A DNA stretch of 42,129 bases from the NCBI GenBank assembly GCA_001603035.1, contig LVAS01000048.1, forward strand, positions 1 through 42,129, written 5' to 3'. The DNA is from Clostridiales bacterium Firm_13 (GTDB taxonomy: Bacteria > Bacillota > Clostridia > Saccharofermentanales > Saccharofermentanaceae). Positions 7,692-16,398 of this stretch are shown one piece after another. Under the pieces are notes generated by a model. That model was not told the DNA's origin. It did no database searches and saw nothing but the letters and a program-made list of their open reading frames with translations. Positions within the stretch are counted from its first letter, which is position 1; each line of letters opens with the position of its first letter. The translations under genes and the position numbers were made by a program.

Positions 7692-8516
7692 TTAGATTTC
7701 TAAAACCATTCCGGCGCCCGCGTATCCGGCGCGTCCGGGCATTTCGGCGATGAGCCGATCGGCGATCTGGCGTCCGGTACAGTGTCCCGTCAGGAAAAGC
7801 GCGCCCGTCGCCTTAAGAAACGCGATCGTCGCGCTTAGCTTCTCCGCCGCGGCTTCGTCTTTATCCGCATTCATTCCGAGATGAAGGCCGCCGATCACCA
7901 CATCGGGATATTTTCCGAGAATCGCGTGTGCCTGCCGCAAAATCGTGACGATGCCTTTGTGCGCGCACCCCGTCACAAGAATCTGTCTCCCCTTGTCATT
8001 TAGGAGCAGGTATTGCTCGTGTTCGAAGGAATCGCGCGCGTACCCGCCGTCGGCACCTTCGGTGAAGAGAAGCCGGTTGCCGGACGGCTCCCACTCCGGT
8101 TGTGCGACCGCGGTAAAAAGCAGCGCGCCCGGCTCAATTTCGGTCCGGTCGCCCGTTTGGACGACGCGTCGCATATCCGGCATGGACCGCAATCCGATCG
8201 ACTCCATTTGTCCGTCGTCTTCAAGCGAGTATTGGCGCCCCAAAGCGCCCGGACGTAAATAGATCCGCGCACGCTCGTTGCGGCGCAGAAACTCATTCAA
8301 CCCGCCTCCGTGATCGTAGTGTCCGTGAGACAAAATCGCATAATCGACGTTTGTTACGTCGACGCAAAGCCGCTTCGCATTCCGGAACATCTCTTCGGAC
8401 TGTCCGAAATCAAAAAGAATCTCGCGCCCGCCGCTCTGAAGAAGAAGGCTTAGTCCATGCTCGCAAACAAAATGCGGGCTGTCCGGCTCATTATCCATTA
8501 GAACCTTAAGAATCAT
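7692..8516 (-). CDS. MBL-fold metallo-hydrolase
   Basis: 274 residues from the ATG at 8516. The metal-binding HxHxDH is SHGHYDHGG (H64, H66, D68, H69), with later metal-site motifs TGCAHKG and LTGHCTG, as in the COG1237 group related to the dihydropterin / beta-RFA-P synthase-like hydrolases. The substrate is unknown. I chose 8516 over the earlier in-frame ATG at 8552 because this ATG overlaps the DUF134 stop by four bases (ATGA) and is preceded by GGGGAGGTG, typical of translational coupling. The Mrp gene follows directly, so a role in Fe-S or metallocofactor handling is plausible but unproven. Confidence 0.85.
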   Translation of the reverse strand: MILKVLMDNEPDSPHFVCEHGLSLLLQSGGREILFDFGQSEEMFRNAKRLCVDVTNVDYAILSHGHYDHGGGLNEFLRRNERARIYLRPGALGRQYSLEDDGQMESIGLRSMPDMRRVVQTGDRTEIEPGALLFTAVAQPEWEPSGNRLLFTEGADGGYARDSFEHEQYLLLNDKGRQILVTGCAHKGIVTILRQAHAILGKYPDVVIGGLHLGMNADKDEAAAEKLSATIAFLKATGALFLTGHCTGRQIADRLIAEMPGRAGYAGAGMVLEI

Positions 8517-8896
8517 TCGCCGCACCTCCCCGTCTTTTCGCGGCGGCAACAATCCGGACGCTTACAGCCGCCGGACTCTCCGTCGCAATAGAGCACATCC
8601 CCGCCTTCGATTCGAAGGGTTCGACCGTTTACAAGCGCGTCGGCGATTTTGCGCCTTCCGTCCGTATACATGCGCTGCACCGTCGTCCGGGCGACACGCA
8701 TCTGCGCGGCACACTCCTCTTGCGTCAAACCGAGAAGGTCAATCAGGCGAATCGTCTCAAATTCATCCACGGCCATTCGGATGACGTCGGCGTGCGAAGC
8801 CTCCTTGCCGTTGTCGGATGCGCACGGTCCCAGCGGACCGTAATCCCCGCCGGGCGGATGGCAGCAGATATGACGACACTTACGCGGTCGCGGCAT
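8513..8896 (-). CDS. DUF134 family DNA-binding protein
   Basis: 127 residues from the ATG at 8896, which gives the usual DUF134 beginning MPRPRKCRHICCHP and has GGGAGGT five bases upstream; the longer reading frame to 9022 adds no conserved sequence. Residues 50-90 form a sigma-like helix-turn-helix (LTQEECAAQMRVARTTVQRM). Cysteines cluster at both ends (C7, C11, C12, C25 and C104, C111, C116, C117, C125), suggesting metal or Fe-S binding. It probably regulates its own operon with the MBL-fold and Mrp genes, but no member function is settled as far as I know. Confidence 0.88.
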   Translation of the reverse strand: MPRPRKCRHICCHPPGGDYGPLGPCASDNGKEASHADVIRMAVDEFETIRLIDLLGLTQEECAAQMRVARTTVQRMYTDGRRKIADALVNGRTLRIEGGDVLYCDGESGGCKRPDCCRREKTGRCGE

Positions 8897-8954
8897 AGAC
8901 ACCTCCCGAAAACTGTCGGTAAATCCGGCTGTAAATCGGTCCGGACCCGAATAG

Positions 8955-8983
8955 AGTGTACGTCCGTAAAAAACATATGTCAA
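8955..8983 (-). promoter_or_regulatory. Predicted promoter of the DUF134 operon
   Basis: TTGACA (8983-8978) and TACACT (8960-8955) on the minus strand, with a 17-base spacer. It begins immediately after the hcp terminator stem. Confidence 0.65.
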
Positions 8984-8986
8984 TAA

Positions 8987-9030
8987 AGGCTCCTTTAAGA
9001 ACCGCTTTGGCGACGGTCTCAAAGGAGCCT
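8987..9030 (-). terminator. Terminator downstream of hcp
   Basis: A perfect ten-base inverted repeat, AGGCTCCTTT (8987-8996) and AAAGGAGCCT (9021-9030), encloses a 24-base loop that also holds an ACCG/CGGT pair. In the minus direction it is followed by a short TTTATT run. It lies 50 bases after the hcp stop. Confidence 0.65.
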
Positions 9031-9079
9031 CTCATGACGGTCGGACGAGATTTACAAATAGAAGAGTCCGTCGCGCCGC

Positions 9080-10723
9080 TTATGCGTCGGCGGAACCGAG
9101 AAACGAGAGGATATCCTCATCCGGAGTCCCGATGCCGGCGATTCCGAATGTGTTGACCAGAACATTGGCGACATTCGGAGACAGGAAACCGGGGAGCGTC
9201 GGGCCGAGATGAATGTTCTTTACGCCCAAAGAGAGAAGGGCGAGAAGGACGATGACCGCCTTTTGCTCATACCACGCGATATTGTAAACGATGGGCAGTT
9301 CGTTGATGTCTTCCAACGCGAAAACTTCTTTCAACTTGAGCGCGATCAGCGCGAGTGAATAGGAGTCGTTGCACTGGCCCGCGTCGAGCACGCGCGGGAT
9401 GCCGCCGATATCCCCGAGCGCAAGCTTGTTATACCGATATTTGGCGCATCCTGCCGTGAGAATCACCGTATCGGCGGGAAGCTTCTCCGCGAATTCGGTA
9501 TAGTAGGAACGCTTCGAACTTCTTCCGTCGCAGCCGGCCATGACAAAGAACTTTTTGATGGCGCCGGAGCGAACCGCTTCCACGACCTTTTCGGACAGAG
9601 CGAAGACCTGTTCGTGCGCGAATCCGCCGACAATCTCTCCGGATTCGATCTCGGACGGGGCCGGAAGCGTCTTTGCGAGGGCAATCAGCGCGGAGAAGTC
9701 CTTCTTGCCGTCGGCGGAAGGCGTAATATGGCGGCACCCGGGGAACCCGGCCGCGCCGGTCGTAAAGATGCGGTCTCGGATCTCCTCACTCTTCGGCGGA
9801 ACAATGCAGTTCGTCGTAAAGAGGATCGGACCATGGAAACTCGCGAATTCTTCCGGTTGCTTCCACCAGGCGTTCCCGTAATTGCCGACGAGATTCTCGT
9901 ATTTCTTGAAAGACGGATAATAGTGTGCCGGGAGCATCTCGCTGTGGGTATAGACATCGACGCCCGTCCCCTTCGTCTGTTCGAGAAGTTGTTCCAAATC
10001 GGAAAGATCATGTCCGGAGATGAGGATCGCGGGATTGCCTCGAACGCCGATATTGACGCGGGAAATCTCCGGGTTGCCGTACGAGGCCGTGTTTGCCTTG
10101 TCGAGAAGCGCCATCGCCTTCACGCCGAATTCACCCGTTTGCAGAGTCAGCGCGACAAGTTCGTCGGCGCCCACCTTGTCGTCGGACACGGTATCGAGTG
10201 CTTTATAGATGAAAGATAGAATCGAAGGATCTTCATACCCGAGCGCGGCGGCGTGCTTGGTATAAGCCGCCATCCCTTTGAGCCCGTAGATGATCATCTC
10301 GCGAAGCGAACGAATGTCCTCGTTCTCCGTTGCGAGAACCCCGACTCCGGACGCCTTGACCAGCATCTTCTCTCTGTCGCTTCCGAGTGTAAAATCTGCC
10401 GCATCCGACACCGGGCCGATTCCCCGCGCCGCGCGGATCTTTTCGCGCTGGGTAATCACGCGATTGATCTCTTCGTAAATCGCGTCATCGTCGAAATTTG
10501 CGTTCGTAATTGTCATGAAAAGGGCGGTCAGAACTTCGCGGTTCATCTCCGGAATGTCCTTCGCGTCGATCGCTTCACGAACGACCAGAGAGGAAACGCC
10601 CTTCAACGCGTAAATCAGAAGGTCCATCGTCTTGGCCGTATTCTCTTTCTTGCCGCAAACACCTGCGATATCGCAGCCTTTGCCGCGTGCTGTCTCTTGG
10701 CACTGGAAACAAAACATACTCAT
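9080..10723 (-). CDS. hcp: Hybrid cluster protein / hydroxylamine reductase
   Basis: 547 residues from the ATG at 10723. The N-terminal cysteines are C5, C8, C17 and C23 (C-x2-C-x8-C-x5-C), the short spacing that binds a [4Fe-4S] cluster in Hcp of anaerobes. Hybrid-cluster motifs follow, among them [10 protein letters not shown] and [11 protein letters not shown]. Hcp reduces hydroxylamine in vitro, and a nitric oxide reductase or nitrosative-stress role is accepted for the family. I moved the start from 10753 to 10723 because GGAGGA lies eight bases before this ATG and the protein then begins [10 protein letters not shown] like its relatives. No convincing promoter or HcpR-type box is visible in 10724-10861. 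Confidence 0.93.
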   Translation of the reverse strand: MSMFCFQCQETARGKGCDIAGVCGKKENTAKTMDLLIYALKGVSSLVVREAIDAKDIPEMNREVLTALFMTITNANFDDDAIYEEINRVITQREKIRAARGIGPVSDAADFTLGSDREKMLVKASGVGVLATENEDIRSLREMIIYGLKGMAAYTKHAAALGYEDPSILSFIYKALDTVSDDKVGADELVALTLQTGEFGVKAMALLDKANTASYGNPEISRVNIGVRGNPAILISGHDLSDLEQLLEQTKGTGVDVYTHSEMLPAHYYPSFKKYENLVGNYGNAWWKQPEEFASFHGPILFTTNCIVPPKSEEIRDRIFTTGAAGFPGCRHITPSADGKKDFSALIALAKTLPAPSEIESGEIVGGFAHEQVFALSEKVVEAVRSGAIKKFFVMAGCDGRSSKRSYYTEFAEKLPADTVILTAGCAKYRYNKLALGDIGGIPRVLDAGQCNDSYSLALIALKLKEVFALEDINELPIVYNIAWYEQKAVIVLLALLSLGVKNIHLGPTLPGFLSPNVANVLVNTFGIAGIGTPDEDILSFLGSADA

Positions 10724-10861
10724 TCTCTTTTCCTCCGTTTTGGTGTGAACCATGGGTTATGCATCCATTGTCCGTCGTTACCGTCCAATAATCGGTTGGA
10801 AATACAACGAGTTGACATCGTTTCTTGGTTTTTCGCTCTTTGGGTCGGTTTTCCGATTGCG

Positions 10862-11791
10862 TTAGGACCGCGCGATATTACGCACTCTCTCTAAAAGCGC
10901 GACCGAAGCCTCAATTTCAAGCTTTCTCGTCGAGACACTCTCGACGTTACAACCGACGGGGATCCCCATCTCCCGGCCGAATCGATCGAGCTCCGCATAC
11001 GTTTCCGCACACACGTCGACCGACCTTTGCAGAATGTCGTTCGAATGCAGAAGTTCATTCTCGAGCCAGCGCGGAACGGCGATGCCGAGCCATTTCATAA
11101 AGGAAAGCGTCTTCTCCGACCCGCACGGCGTCAGCGTGAACAGAATCGGAACCGGGTGTATCTTACGTTCGCGACAAAGATACGCATAATCCGAAAGAAA
11201 GTCCTTGGCGCCTTCTACGCTGTAGACCGCCTGCGAGATAAAGAACGAGACCCCGCGTTCCGTTTTGGAAAACGCGCGCAGATGCTCATCGGCGTTACGC
11301 CTGTGTCGTTCGGGAATCAGCACCGCGCCCAACGTAAAATTCTTTGCGCGCGATTCCGCCGCCTGATATGCGGCGGACAACGTAAGCCCCCCGCTTCCGG
11401 CCGATGCCGCGCCGACAAAGACAGAATAACGGGGTTCCTCGGTATCGGGTCTCACCCATACGCGCAAATCGTCTTCCGTGTATTTGCCGACACATCGATA
11501 CACGATCGACGGCACCCCGGTATTTGTCAGGTAGTCCTTGTCATAAATCGAGGGGTCAATTGTCTCGAGGAACGGGAACGGTCTTTCTTCTTTGTTTCGG
11601 TCCTTTTCGTCCTGCAGATCATAGACGACAAGCGCGTCGGGGTCGAGCATCCGAATCCGCGCCGTCTGGACGGCGGCGATCTCCGCGATCCTTTCTTCCG
11701 GTAAGTCTTTCTTGGGCGGGGTAATTCCGTAAGTAAGTATGCCGGATTCCCGATTGCGGATTTTCTCTCCCAAATGGTCTTTCTTGTTCAC
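10862..11791 (-). CDS. Methylenetetrahydrofolate reductase-like protein
   Basis: A 309-residue TIM-barrel protein with weak but recognisable MetF similarity: an early strand ending in YGITPPK in place of the usual ExxPP region, a middle FISQAVYSVEGAKDFL matching the flavin-barrel segment, and a PVPILFTLTP strand. It would interconvert methylene- and methyl-tetrahydrofolate using FAD, for methionine synthesis or C1 flow. Similarity is low enough that a related function is possible. It begins with GTG at 11791, after GGAGGACGACT. It sits 33 bases after the cyclic-di-GMP protein gene and 138 bases before hcp, all on the same strand. Confidence 0.7.
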   Translation of the reverse strand: MNKKDHLGEKIRNRESGILTYGITPPKKDLPEERIAEIAAVQTARIRMLDPDALVVYDLQDEKDRNKEERPFPFLETIDPSIYDKDYLTNTGVPSIVYRCVGKYTEDDLRVWVRPDTEEPRYSVFVGAASAGSGGLTLSAAYQAAESRAKNFTLGAVLIPERHRRNADEHLRAFSKTERGVSFFISQAVYSVEGAKDFLSDYAYLCRERKIHPVPILFTLTPCGSEKTLSFMKWLGIAVPRWLENELLHSNDILQRSVDVCAETYAELDRFGREMGIPVGCNVESVSTRKLEIEASVALLERVRNIARS

Positions 11792-11824
11792 AGTCGTCCT
11801 CCGCGATTGATTTACGTGTGTTTA

Positions 11825-14350
11825 TCATACACCATCGTAACCGTCGTTCTCTTCCAACTGACGAAGAAAAATATCGACAATTTGCGGATCAAATTGTGTG
11901 CCTCTGTTTCTCTTAATTTCCGCGATCGCCTCTTCACGGGGAAGCGCTTTTCTGTAGACACGCGTCTCCGTCATCGCGTCGTATGCATCGACCACCGCGA
12001 GAATACGTGCCGCGAGAGGGATCTGCTCCGCCTTTAATGCGCGCGGATAGCCTTTACCGTCCCACCTTTCATGGTGAGAAAGAACATACTCCGCAACCTG
12101 CGTCAGCTCGGGCGCCGACATAGAGATATGATAGCCGATCTCCGGATGTTGCCGCATAACCACCCATTCCTCCTCGGTAAGCGGTCCGGGCTTATTGAGA
12201 ATACGGTCATCAATCCCGATCTTTCCGATATCATGCAGCATGGTGAAGAGCTGCAAATCATCCATGTCCTTCCCCGAAAGACCTAATTCAAGGCCGATTT
12301 TGCGACTCATAAAAGATAGTCTCTCCGCATGGTGCTCCGTTTCCTGGCTTCTCGCGTAAAGCGTTGCGAGCATTGCCGAAAGGATTGAGTTCATGTAACT
12401 CTTTCTTTCCAGAAGCTTTCTCTTGCGAAGGGCGTCATTGGCTTCGCGCTCGGCGTCTTCGACCGTTTGGCCGGACCCCGACTTGGCGCCGCCGCCGAGA
12501 GACAGCGTGATTCTGCGCGCAAATTCGGTGATTCCCCGATTGTAGCGCTCACAGGCTTGAAGAATCTGTTCGATCTTTTGTCCCGCACTCTCCAGGGTTG
12601 CCCCCGGCATCAAAAGGATAAATTCGTCTCCGCCCGTTCTGGCAAGCAGTTCGTCCTGTCCGCAACACGAACGAAGTATTTTGGCGGTTTCTATGATCAG
12701 ATGATCGCCCTGCGCATACCCGAAAGTATCATTTGTCAATCTGACGCCGCTGATATCGGCGGTTACGATCGCGATATTCTCGACGCCGCTCTTCTCGATC
12801 CTTCGCTTCTGCTCCTCATAATACTTGCGGTTATAGAGCCCTGTTAAGAAGTCATGATCATTCATATATCGGATCTGATCCAGTTGGCGGCGCGATTCGG
12901 TTATATCGATAATAATGCCTTCCAGCGCTTCGACCGATCCGTCGTCCGCGTAGACGCCCCGGCCGATCTCAAGCACCCACTTCTTATCTCGGGTCGCGGT
13001 CTGGATCTCATACTCGAATCGAAAAGCCTTCTTATCCCCGAGGATTCGCTGCCATTCTTCCCACAACATTTTTCGGTAGGCCGGAAGAATCAGATCCGAG
13101 AAGGACCTTTCCTGATTATGAATCAGACTTTCCGGCCGATACCCGGTCAGTTCAAGACACCCTTCCGACATAAATGTCATCGTCCAATCGGGATCGTTTG
13201 CGCACCGATATGCCATTCCCGGAAGATTTGAGAGAAGTACGCCTTTACTTCGCTCACTCTCCTCGAGCGCCTTCTCGGCTTCTTTTCGTTCGTGAATATC
13301 CTGAATAATACAAAGATGTGCCGCGCGCGTCGCGTTGGTTTCTTTGAGACTGTCGTCATATTGTAACGGGGCAATCACCATAAGAACCCAGATATAGGAA
13401 CCGTCACCGCGGAGATATCGCTTCTCGAGCGAATATCCGGGAATCTCCTTGCGAAGAAATTTCTCATAGAATTCGAGATCTATCTCGAGATCCGCCGGAT
13501 GCGTGATGTCCTTCCAGTCAAGATTCTGCAATTCCTCTCGCGGGCGCCCCAGAATCCGAACGTACTCCTCATTAATTTCCGTCGGGCGATAGTGATCGCG
13601 AATAATCGCGACGCCGACCGGCGCCTGTTCGAAGGTCGTCCGGAAAATCACTTCGCTCTCCCTCGTTTGTTCCGACAAAGCGCGCAGCTTGCGGTTCTTC
13701 AGAATCACATTATAGAAACCGAGGGTTAAGACGACCAAGCAGAGAGCGATCGCGGCCGATTGATACACATGAACCGTCACTTCCCTCTCCCACATCGAGC
13801 GCGGAAAATCAAGGCCTAGAAGCGCCGTCGTCTCTCCGCCTGCGTCTTTGATCGGAACAAAGACGGTAATCCATGTCCCCCAATTATTGGAAAAAGGTAA
13901 AAGGGGGCGGATCGGGTCCGCGCCCGCAAAGGCTTCGGCAACCCGCTTGGGATCCCCCGTAAACGGCAAAGACTCCTTGCTTTTATCTCCGCGCTGCGCC
14001 GAAAAAGAATCGGCCAGTACGTAGTATTTCCCGTCGCGCACGCCGATCAGATATGCTTCGGAAACCGATTCCGCGGCGACCGCAACGGTACTCAGTTTCA
14101 CATTCACAATGTCGAGATCCCGATTCTTTTCGGAATTGTCGGAAGAAAGAAGAGGAGCAATCTGATCGGCTTCAAAAAGTAACGCGGCCGAAGCGGTGCG
14201 ATGAACGGTCGCGGATTGAAGATCGCTCTGCGCCGTAAGCCAACCGTTATAGACATAGAGAAGCCCCGCGAGAATGACAACAATCATCACGACGGCGAAA
14301 ATCCCCTTTCGAAAACGGGGTGTCCTGTCGGTCTCATTTGGTTTTCTCAC
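11825..14350 (-). CDS. Membrane sensor with PAS-PAS-GGDEF-HD-GYP domains (cyclic-di-GMP turnover)
   Basis: 841 residues. Transmembrane helices at about 16-38 and 196-217 flank an extracytoplasmic sensor domain of about 160 residues. Two PAS domains follow (about 232-355 and 368-488), then GGDEF (about 495-645, intact RTGGDEF at 571-577) and HD-GYP (about 655-841, H706-D707 in LHDIGKIG, HHERWDGKGYP at 759-769). Both the diguanylate cyclase and phosphodiesterase signatures are intact. The RxxD inhibitory site normally five residues before GGDEF is absent (GQDE instead). Start is GTG at 14350 with a weak ribosome site. The ligand is unknown. Confidence 0.92.
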   Translation of the reverse strand: MRKPNETDRTPRFRKGIFAVVMIVVILAGLLYVYNGWLTAQSDLQSATVHRTASAALLFEADQIAPLLSSDNSEKNRDLDIVNVKLSTVAVAAESVSEAYLIGVRDGKYYVLADSFSAQRGDKSKESLPFTGDPKRVAEAFAGADPIRPLLPFSNNWGTWITVFVPIKDAGGETTALLGLDFPRSMWEREVTVHVYQSAAIALCLVVLTLGFYNVILKNRKLRALSEQTRESEVIFRTTFEQAPVGVAIIRDHYRPTEINEEYVRILGRPREELQNLDWKDITHPADLEIDLEFYEKFLRKEIPGYSLEKRYLRGDGSYIWVLMVIAPLQYDDSLKETNATRAAHLCIIQDIHERKEAEKALEESERSKGVLLSNLPGMAYRCANDPDWTMTFMSEGCLELTGYRPESLIHNQERSFSDLILPAYRKMLWEEWQRILGDKKAFRFEYEIQTATRDKKWVLEIGRGVYADDGSVEALEGIIIDITESRRQLDQIRYMNDHDFLTGLYNRKYYEEQKRRIEKSGVENIAIVTADISGVRLTNDTFGYAQGDHLIIETAKILRSCCGQDELLARTGGDEFILLMPGATLESAGQKIEQILQACERYNRGITEFARRITLSLGGGAKSGSGQTVEDAEREANDALRKRKLLERKSYMNSILSAMLATLYARSQETEHHAERLSFMSRKIGLELGLSGKDMDDLQLFTMLHDIGKIGIDDRILNKPGPLTEEEWVVMRQHPEIGYHISMSAPELTQVAEYVLSHHERWDGKGYPRALKAEQIPLAARILAVVDAYDAMTETRVYRKALPREEAIAEIKRNRGTQFDPQIVDIFLRQLEENDGYDGV

Positions 14351-14437
14351 TTCCGTCCATCCTAACTACGCCACAGCCGGGCGTTCGCGGGTGTACAACA
14401 CGGTAAATAAGCGAGTTTTCCCTATTCGCAATTTCAT

Positions 14438-14550
14438 TTTACAATCTTAAACGGCAAATTGCTATAATCTTTCATTACAACAAAGTTAAAAACGAGTCCA
14501 AACTCTGTCATCTCGCGGCCCCTTGGCGGTGAAATCAGCGCGAAGGGGCT
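14438..14550 (+). other. Extra promoter-like box and GC-rich hairpin before the T-box promoter
   Basis: TATAAT (14463-14468) follows TTTACA (14438-14443) at 19 bases. About 50 bases further on, GCCCCTT and AAGGGGC (within 14517-14550) form a hairpin followed by TTTA. This could produce a short terminated RNA of about 75 bases or be the remnant of another leader. No reading frame with a ribosome site is visible between 14351 and 14600. Confidence 0.3.
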
Positions 14551-14578
14551 TTACAAAGAACAGAAACTATCCTATAGT
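14550..14578 (+). promoter_or_regulatory. Predicted promoter of the T-box / citramalate synthase unit
   Basis: TTTACA (14550-14555) and TATAGT (14573-14578) with a 17-base spacer; transcription would start near 14585, just before the T-box stem I. Confidence 0.65.
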
Positions 14579-14599
14579 AGCGAGTAAATAGAGAAAAGA

Positions 14600-14838
14600 C
14601 TTTGATGGAGACAGTAGATTTCTTTCGAACGGCACAGCGAATCGGGGGCAGTGGGAGCCCGACACCAGTAGAAGGACTTCGAATATCACTCCTGAGTCGC
14701 AGATCGAAAGGAATCATCCGAGTAGAATCTGCCGGGAATCCCCCGTTACAGGGAGCGCATATGTTAGTATGTCGTACGGGTGGTATAGCGAAAGACAGAT
14801 ATCTTTCGTCCTTGTATGAGGACGGAAGATTTTTTTAT
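14600..14838 (+). promoter_or_regulatory. T-box riboswitch, isoleucine specifier
   Basis: The T-box core is 14777-14790 (CGGGTGGTATAGCG, compare the consensus GGGUGGNACCGCG), with UGGU able to pair with a tRNA ending in ACCA. Stem I shows the AGTA motif (14613-14616) and, on the 3' side of the specifier loop, GAA (14681-14683) followed by T and ATC (14685-14687), an isoleucine codon. The antiterminator can be drawn: ACGGG (14776-14780) with CCTTGT (14810-14815) and GCGAAAGA (14788-14795) with TCTTTCGT (14802-14809), exclusive with the terminator. Uncharged tRNA-Ile(GAU) would therefore switch on the downstream citramalate synthase, an isoleucine-pathway enzyme. Confidence 0.9.
14801..14836 (+). 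terminator. T-box terminator hairpin
   Basis: ATCTTTCGTCC (14801-14811) pairs with GGACGGAAGAT (14820-14830), followed by a run of T to 14836. Its 5' arm is shared with the antiterminator. Confidence 0.85.
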
Positions 14839-14868
14839 TTTCCGTCATAAAAGAGGGAGGTAAAATAC

Positions 14869-16398
14869 GTGAAAATCGAAATCATGGACACCACACTCCG
14901 AGACGGAGAGCAGACACCGGGAATCGCCTTTACACAGAACGAGAAACTCAATATCGCGAAGATCCTTCTCGACGAGATCCGCGTCGACCGGGTCGAAGTC
15001 GGGTCGGCCCGAATCTCCGCCGGCGAAAAGGCGGCGGTCACTATGATTGCCGACTGGGCTTCCCGCGCCGGAGTTCTGGATCGGGTCGAAGTTCTGGGGT
15101 TCGTCGACAAGAAGAATTCCGTCGACTGGATCGACGGCTGCGGTGTCCGCGTGATCAATCTTCTCAGCAAGGGCTCTCTCCGCCATGTGACTTCGCAGTT
15201 GCGAAAAACACCCGAAGAGCATATTCGCGACGTGCGAGACACGGTGGAGTACGCCGTTAGTAAAGGTCTTCGCGTGAACATATATCTCGAAGATTGGTCC
15301 AACGGCATGAAGGATTCGCGCGCCTATGTCACGCAGTTGATGGACGCATTTTCTGATCTCCCCGTGACACGGTTCATGTTGCCCGACACTTTGGGCATCC
15401 TGACGCCCGATCTTACCGGAGAATATGTCCGCTACATGCTCGAACATTGGCCGGACAAGCATTTTGATTTTCACGCACACAACGATTACGACCTCGCGGT
15501 CGCCAACACATTGGCGGCTGTGAAGTCCGGCGTGCACGGAATTCACGCGACGGTGAACGGGCTCGGCGAAAGAACGGGGAACGCAACCCTCTCCTCTGTC
15601 GTCAGTGTTCTTGCCGATCATTTCCCGGAGGCGGAGACGAACGTCGTGGAGACAGGACTCAACAAGATCAGCCGAATCGTCGAGGCGTTCTCCGGCATCC
15701 GGATTCCGGCAAATAAGCCGATCGTCGGCGACAACGTCTTTACGCAGACTTGCGGCGTACACGCAGACGGGGACTCCAAAGACGGGCTTTACTTCAACGC
15801 ACTCGCACCGGAGCGATTCGGACGGATGCGCAAATACGCACTCGGCAAAACATCCGGCAAAGCGAGCGTCGCCAAGAACTTGGAGGAGCTCGGCATCGTG
15901 CTCGACAAGGACTCGCTCGCGCGGGTAACGGCGCGCATCGTCGAGATGGGAGATCTGAAAGAGAATGTCACAACCGACGAACTCCCCTACATCATCTCCG
16001 ACGTTCTCGGCAACGACAGCGGCCGCGAGGACCGGATTACACTCCGGAATTTCTATCTCTGTAAAGCCAAAGAACTTCATCCGACCGCCTCGCTCAGCAT
16101 CGAGATCGACGGAAAAGTGTATGAAGATACCGAAACGGGCGACGGACAATACGACGCGTTTATGAAGGCGCTCAAAAAGGTCTACACGCGCTGCGGCAAA
16201 ACACTCCCGGATCTGATCGACTATGTGGTGTCGATTCCGCCGGGAGGCCAGACCAGCGCCCTCGTCGAGACGGTGATTACGTGGAGAAACGGAACGGAAT
16301 TCAAAACGAGAGGCTTAGATCCCGATCAGACGGCTTCCGCGATCAAAGCGACGATGAAGATGCTCAATCGAATGGAGTACGACGCGGCAGGCGAATAA
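14869..16398 (+). CDS. cimA: (R)-citramalate synthase, Leptospira type
   Basis: A 509-residue DRE-TIM (HMGL-like) Claisen-condensing enzyme. The catalytic/metal motif DTTLRDGEQTPG is at 7-18 and the HxH metal site in FDFHAHNDYDLA lies near residue 200. The C-terminal ~110 residues form a LeuA-type allosteric domain (IPPGGQTSALVETVITW). Segments such as VDWIDGCGVRVINLL and VNIYLEDWSNG closely follow the Leptospira CimA sequence as I remember it, rather than LeuA. It condenses pyruvate and acetyl-CoA to citramalate, the first step of the threonine-independent isoleucine route. The isoleucine T-box upstream supports this over 2-isopropylmalate synthase. Start is GTG at 14869 after GGGAGGT. Confidence 0.85.
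   Translation: MKIEIMDTTLRDGEQTPGIAFTQNEKLNIAKILLDEIRVDRVEVGSARISAGEKAAVTMIADWASRAGVLDRVEVLGFVDKKNSVDWIDGCGVRVINLLSKGSLRHVTSQLRKTPEEHIRDVRDTVEYAVSKGLRVNIYLEDWSNGMKDSRAYVTQLMDAFSDLPVTRFMLPDTLGILTPDLTGEYVRYMLEHWPDKHFDFHAHNDYDLAVANTLAAVKSGVHGIHATVNGLGERTGNATLSSVVSVLADHFPEAETNVVETGLNKISRIVEAFSGIRIPANKPIVGDNVFTQTCGVHADGDSKDGLYFNALAPERFGRMRKYALGKTSGKASVAKNLEELGIVLDKDSLARVTARIVEMGDLKENVTTDELPYIISDVLGNDSGREDRITLRNFYLCKAKELHPTASLSIEIDGKVYEDTETGDGQYDAFMKALKKVYTRCGKTLPDLIDYVVSIPPGGQTSALVETVITWRNGTEFKTRGLDPDQTASAIKATMKMLNRMEYDAAGE

Noticed and set aside
8897-9022. N-terminal extension of the DUF134 frame
   Set aside because: It contains the predicted promoter and would lack a ribosome site; the start at 8896 gives the conserved beginning.
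10724-10861. Possible HcpR/FNR-type box before hcp
   Set aside because: A CCAA/TTGG imperfect repeat is present but no TTGTGA-N6-TCACAA-like site and no convincing -35/-10 pair.
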